64,000 nt of DNA from Sulfurovum sp. (GTDB lineage Bacteria; Campylobacterota; Campylobacteria; Campylobacterales; Sulfurovaceae), in contig JAGXFO010000013.1 in the NCBI GenBank assembly GCA_024637255.1, positions 48,245 to 112,244 of the forward strand, written 5' to 3'. Shown piece after piece: positions 60,480 through 64,000 of the stretch (position 1 is its first letter; each line of letters opens with the position of its first letter). Under the pieces are notes generated by a model. It saw nothing but the letters and a program-made list of their open reading frames with translations, was not told the origin of the DNA and ran no database searches. The position numbers and the translations under genes are program-made.

Positions 60480-60917
60480 TTGCAAAAAGTAGGTAAAGTA
60501 ACAAACCTGTTTGTATCGGTACAAGAGTCCTCTGCCAGAGTCGAAAAAGAATCATTTAGCCTAGATGAAAAAGGTATTCTCCAAGACAAATATTACAACA
60601 AGAACATCCACAGATCAGTGCTTATCACTTCAGAAGCAAGTTATACTTTAGCGAACGATCATCATATACAATTACCCCTTGGCTCTTTGGGAGAAAATAT
60701 TTTAATAGACTACAATCCCTACCATTTAAGTACAGGAGATCGACTACTTATAGGAAATGTCATACTTGAGATAAGTCAAAACTGTACCATGTGTGATCAT
60801 CTCTCCAATATAGACAAAAAATTGCCTGAACTACTTAAAAATGATAGGGGTATTTTTGCTAAAGTAATTGAAAGTGGAATAATCAAAAAAGAGGATGAAA
60901 TATATCTCTTAGTCTAA
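60480..60917 (+). CDS. MOSC domain protein
   Basis: A 145-aa MOSC-domain protein: GILQDKYYNKNIHRSVLITSEASY, PLGSLGENILIDYN, TGDRLLIGNVILEISQNCTMCDHL and GIFAKVIESGIIKKEDEIYLL. MOSC domains bind the molybdenum cofactor or carry sulfur to it; the conserved Cys lies in NCTMC. Start TTG at 60480 with AGGAG six bases upstream. Confidence 0.87.
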   Translation: MQKVGKVTNLFVSVQESSARVEKESFSLDEKGILQDKYYNKNIHRSVLITSEASYTLANDHHIQLPLGSLGENILIDYNPYHLSTGDRLLIGNVILEISQNCTMCDHLSNIDKKLPELLKNDRGIFAKVIESGIIKKEDEIYLLV

Positions 60918-60933
60918 GAGATAGTTTTACATA

Positions 60934-60960
60934 CTATGTGGGACAGTATATCCCACATAG
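60934..60960. terminator. Bidirectional terminator between MOSC and DUF302 genes
   Basis: CTATGTGGGA and TCCCACATAG: ten perfect pairs with a 7-nt loop, sited exactly between the convergent genes (stops at 60917 and 60969). Confidence 0.75.
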
Positions 60961-60968
60961 AACTACAC

Positions 60969-61946
60969 TTACTTCTTGGCAGTAAGCTTTGTCAAGATTG
61001 CTTCCATTTTTTCCTGTGCCATCATTAAAACATCAACAGACGCTTTATCTTCTATGCCCAATGATGCCATCCAATTATAAACAGAAGGAAATCCGATTGC
61101 CATAGTGTTTGTACCTTTTTTCTGATACATATACAGTGAACAAGGCGCAAACGCTCCAGCTTCAGGGTGTGTTCTAGATACGGTATAAATCACTTCTAAG
61201 TAACAGATTGAATACACATCATAAAAGTTAAACGCTTCGTATTTGTTTTCTTCAAAGTCATAGTTAAGGTCATTAAAGCCCGCATTAATAAACATAGCCG
61301 GAATCAACTCTGCCTCAAAAGAAGCCTGAAACTCATCTTTTATTTCTTCCCAATCCCCATCAGGATCCATAGTAAACTCTGCTGCCGAAACCATAGGACC
61401 CGCAGGTTTTTTCGTTTCATAAGAAACTGTTTCCGCATTCCCATTAGGTAGTGCTGCCCTAAGTGTATCTTCTATCAGCTTACCGTAAGCAACAAAGTCG
61501 GCATCATCAGCAGGTATTCCCATGATCTCAGCCATTGCAGCAGTACTCAAAGAAGAGACAGAAATGGTTTTTGTTCCTTTTTTTGTATAAATTGACATAC
61601 TCATAGGCGAAAAAAGACCAATATTCGGATATTTTTTCACCAAAGTGCCTACCACATCTTTTTTAAACACTGTAAAGAGGTTATACACATCATAATCAAC
61701 CGTTGTGAAGTTTTTGCTGCCTGCTTCACATTGTTTTAACCATGGAGCTGTCATGTCTCTGTTGTCATTGATAAAAAAACCTGCTTTTTCAAATGTCGCG
61801 GCGATTGTCTCAGGTGTAATATTCCCGTCACTGTTGTCTGAAGTCAATATGCTTACATTATGCGTAGCGCCATTAGCTATGGCTCCTACTGTAAGTCCCA
61901 TAGAGACAAACAATGCAAGCACTAACCCTTTTGTAAATGTTTTCAT
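60969..61946 (-). CDS. Exported tandem DUF302-like protein
   Basis: A 325-aa secreted protein: signal MKTFTKGLVLALFVSMGLTV, then two related halves. Half 1 has DVYNLFTVFKKDVVGTLVKKYPNIGLFSPMSMSIYTKKGTKTISVSSL; half 2 has DVYSICYLEVIYTVSRTHPEAGAFAPCSLYMYQKKGTNTMAIGFPS. DUF302 proteins often occur with sulfur metabolism genes. I chose the ATG with AAGGAATACG upstream, not one 18 codons earlier. Confidence 0.8.
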   Translation of the reverse strand: MKTFTKGLVLALFVSMGLTVGAIANGATHNVSILTSDNSDGNITPETIAATFEKAGFFINDNRDMTAPWLKQCEAGSKNFTTVDYDVYNLFTVFKKDVVGTLVKKYPNIGLFSPMSMSIYTKKGTKTISVSSLSTAAMAEIMGIPADDADFVAYGKLIEDTLRAALPNGNAETVSYETKKPAGPMVSAAEFTMDPDGDWEEIKDEFQASFEAELIPAMFINAGFNDLNYDFEENKYEAFNFYDVYSICYLEVIYTVSRTHPEAGAFAPCSLYMYQKKGTNTMAIGFPSVYNWMASLGIEDKASVDVLMMAQEKMEAILTKLTAKK

Positions 61947-62111
61947 CGTATTCCTTTTATTGTATGTGTTGTACAGATGATGATTATAACTGAAGTTCAT
62001 TTAAGTTGATATAAAAAAGTGAGATTGGTTGACGAAAAAATAACTAATATAAAATGGTAAATTTTATGGGAAAAATAGGAGTTTGCCTGCCTAAAAACTT
62101 AAGCAGACAAG

Positions 62112-62136
62112 TTAACAAAGGAAAGTCCTTTGTTAA
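62112..62136 (-). terminator. Terminator hairpin after the porin gene
   Basis: TTAACAAAGGA and TCCTTTGTTAA, eleven perfect pairs with a 3-nt loop, seven bases after the porin stop codon. Little T-tract follows, but the stem is strong. Confidence 0.65.
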
Positions 62137-62142
62137 AGTATC

Positions 62143-63696
62143 TTAGAATCTATATCTAAGGTAAAGTCTAAGGTCTTGCGCTTTATCAACAATCATGGGC
62201 TCCATTGCTGCTGCCATTCCAAGAGCTTGTTGCATTTCAGGTGCCATGTCAGCAATTGAACCATCAGCCATAGCAGCTTTAAACATATCTGCAGCAGCTT
62301 GAATATCATCAATCTTCTGTGGTGCTCCATCAGCTCCAAAGAACGAATTGCTTCCAGTGTAGTCATAATCTATAGAAACATATCTTGCCTGAAGACTAAG
62401 AGCCTCATTGATCTGATAAGTATAGTTAAGTTCCCACGCATCACCACGAGCAGCTATTTTAGAGCCAATCATAGTATCTTCAGCATAAGTAAATGGTCTC
62501 CAGTACTCAGAACCATGATTATACTCAAGTCCAACTGTGCCCATATTATTTTCCCCGTCAGTCACTGGAAGATAAGCACCAAACCAGTAAGACGTACCGC
62601 TCTTATTGTCAGAAGAACCCAGCATTGTTTGTCCAGCATTTGGACGTGTGTTAGTCCATGCAAATGAACCAAATACTTTTGCGTCAGCAAAATAACCATC
62701 ATCGGCTAAACCGTCAACCAGAACAGAGAGTCCTGCGCCATCCATGTCACCTGTTTGGCTAAAAGGTATGTTTTTCATACTGCCGGCTATAAAAGCATCC
62801 ATAAATGCATCATCATCAAAACCTGGAAGGTCAAATGCTCTATACCAAGTTGCTTTGACAATGTATTGACCATCATTGTATGGTTCAAAGATAAAACCGC
62901 CAAGCTTAACATCAGTAAGCGCATCTTCATCTGTACTGTACTGTGTACCATCTATTCTATCAAACATGGGTGCAGCGTTTGAAGAACCATATCCTAGGCA
63001 GAGTTTTGCTGACATACCTGGAACACCTGTAACCTTAGAAAGATCAAGTTTAGAACTTAACCCATCAAACTCAACGTTAATGAGGTGACCTAGTGGAGAC
63101 GATTCAGCATCATCTTGACTTAAGTTTGCAAGAAATCCATTTGTAGATGGTCTTCTACCCAAAGAGAATGTCCAAGGTATATCTGCACCAAATGCGCTAT
63201 CACCTAGATAGAGCCAATATGCTTGTCTTACTTTGAGAGAATTATCAGTCAATGCCTCATTTGCTGTCCAGTCAAACTGGCCGCCAAGACTGAATGCTCT
63301 GCTCATAGAACTTTCATATCCACCAAAATCAGCACCAAATGCTTTATTCATAGAAAGTTGACCCTTAAATACGTTATGCTCATCCGGAGCATACGCCATA
63401 TTTAGCCAAAGTCTCATACTATAAAGAGAATCATTCCCTCTTGTAGTTCCGTCTGCCATATCGTAGTTAAGGTTATCATACGCAGTTCTAAAATCAGCAC
63501 CCCATTTAATGTTATCTCCACTATCATGTGCCTTAACATCATTAAGTACAAGCTTCTGCTTTGTCATATCTTTTTTTACTTTAGCTAATTCAGTCTCTAG
63601 TGAGTTTAATTTAGCTGACAATTCTGCATTAGATGCAGCCTGTACACCTGTTAATGCAAGTGCTGCAACAAGTGACGCCGTGATTATTCTTTTCAT
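62143..63696 (-). CDS. DUF3373-type outer-membrane porin
   Basis: A 517-aa outer-membrane protein. Signal MKRIITASLVAALALTGVQA, a coiled coil (about 21-55: NAELSAKLNSLETELAKVKKDM), then many alternating hydrophobic beta strands and a C-terminal aromatic end LRLYLRYRF. It belongs to the porin-like DUF3373 family common in Campylobacterota. The solute is unknown. AAAGGAG precedes the ATG. Confidence 0.85.
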   Translation of the reverse strand: MKRIITASLVAALALTGVQAASNAELSAKLNSLETELAKVKKDMTKQKLVLNDVKAHDSGDNIKWGADFRTAYDNLNYDMADGTTRGNDSLYSMRLWLNMAYAPDEHNVFKGQLSMNKAFGADFGGYESSMSRAFSLGGQFDWTANEALTDNSLKVRQAYWLYLGDSAFGADIPWTFSLGRRPSTNGFLANLSQDDAESSPLGHLINVEFDGLSSKLDLSKVTGVPGMSAKLCLGYGSSNAAPMFDRIDGTQYSTDEDALTDVKLGGFIFEPYNDGQYIVKATWYRAFDLPGFDDDAFMDAFIAGSMKNIPFSQTGDMDGAGLSVLVDGLADDGYFADAKVFGSFAWTNTRPNAGQTMLGSSDNKSGTSYWFGAYLPVTDGENNMGTVGLEYNHGSEYWRPFTYAEDTMIGSKIAARGDAWELNYTYQINEALSLQARYVSIDYDYTGSNSFFGADGAPQKIDDIQAAADMFKAAMADGSIADMAPEMQQALGMAAAMEPMIVDKAQDLRLYLRYRF

Positions 63697-63718
63697 GTTT
63701 ACTCCTTTAAATTATGTT

Positions 63719-63765
63719 TTGTCCAAAACATGAAGGACAAGTTTAAAGCAAGTAAGCTGATTGTA
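63719..63765 (-). promoter_or_regulatory. Porin -10 box and leader hairpin
   Basis: TACAAT (63760-63765, minus strand) would start a leader of about 57 nt. In it TTGTCC and GGACAA (63719-63740), ten bases apart, can form a hairpin immediately before the ribosome binding site, so it might affect translation or be an operator. Confidence 0.4.
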
Positions 63766-63840
63766 GACTTAAACTAGTTAAATATGTAAATATTTTATGT
63801 TTAATTAATATAATATTATAAATGTTATAATTCGGCAACA

Positions 63841-64000
63841 TATAAGAAATGAAAAACCTAAAAAAGACACCCTCCCCAACAACCAAACAAGGAAGTTTAC
63901 AATTTTGGACAAGGAGTAAAACAAGCTCTTGAGAAGTATGTCTTTTGTAATTAGATTATAAGATATGGGGGTTAATAGTGGGTAAATAGAGCATTAATCA
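63841..64000. other. No gene recognised at the window end
   Basis: The 304 bases after the porin start hold its promoter and then about 160 AT-rich bases with no convincing frame. A minus-strand TATAAT is present near 63956; nothing else can be supported. Confidence 0.5.

Overview
The window looks like chromosome from a sulfur-oxidising member of the Campylobacterota (former Epsilonproteobacteria), most like the Sulfurovum/Sulfurimonas group. The reasons are a soxCDYZ cluster, futalosine-pathway menaquinone genes (mqnA, mqnD), a pgl-type protein N-glycosylation locus, a Campylobacterota-type outer-membrane porin, ccoG, and the neighbourhood recA-eno-ftsB-like. The genus cannot be fixed from the sequence alone. 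DNA is AT-rich throughout, and more so at about 19-27 kb, where the variable glycan genes lie. I saw no IS element, prophage, integrase or CRISPR array.

Layout. 0-3.2 kb (minus strand): the translation cluster trnT(TGT)-trnY-trnG-trnT(GGT)-tuf-rpmG-trnW-secE-nusG-rplK, read from one consensus promoter. 3.2-9.9 kb: housekeeping genes (yaaA-like, SUI1-like, SagB-like, DUF309), an S24-family (LexA/CI-like) self-cleaving repressor, molybdopterin genes (moeA, moaE, moaD) and mqnA. 9.9-11.7 kb: gltX and a ComEA-like protein. 11.7-27.1 kb: one long minus-strand glycosylation locus. It runs from a WecF-like transferase, an acetyltransferase and a WecE-like aminotransferase through a methyltransferase, a Wzx-type flippase and three glycosyltransferases to pglA-B-C-D-E-F. 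A relic of an rmlB-type dehydratase lies at its upstream end. 27.2-30.2 kb: a three-gene cassette with a clear autoinducer-2 kinase homologue (LsrK), a class II aldolase and an LsrG-like monooxygenase-fold protein. 30.4-39.2 kb (plus strand apart from asnB): SurA-like chaperone, dcd, DUF475, topA, bioB and a frameshifted cation/proton antiporter. 39.2-42.9 kb (minus): coiled-coil protein, FtsB-like, eno, recA. 43-55.8 kb: mqnD, murB, two L,D-transpeptidase lipoproteins, tpx, ccoG with a recombinase-derived regulator, moaC, pqiA-like, lspA, glmM, rpsT, prfA. 55.9-63.7 kb: soxCDYZ, a truncated SoxY paralogue, a MOSC protein, a duplicated DUF302 protein and a DUF3373 porin.

How the parts fit. 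Moco genes (moaC, moaD, moaE, moeA) supply the molybdenum cofactor needed by SoxC. mqnA/mqnD feed the menaquinone pool, and ccoG serves cbb3-oxidase assembly. The pgl genes predict a periplasmic N-glycan built on UDP-diNAc-bacillosamine, flipped by a Wzx-like protein rather than PglK, and perhaps carrying a 4-acetamido-4,6-dideoxyhexose.

The most striking finding is regulatory. A 27-bp palindrome lies over the divergent promoter region of the S24 repressor gene. A second, perfect 27-bp palindrome, identical at 22 of 27 positions, lies over the -35 box of recA about 36 kb away. This predicts an SOS-like circuit with its own operator in a phylum whose best-studied members (Campylobacter jejuni, Helicobacter pylori) are regarded as lacking LexA.
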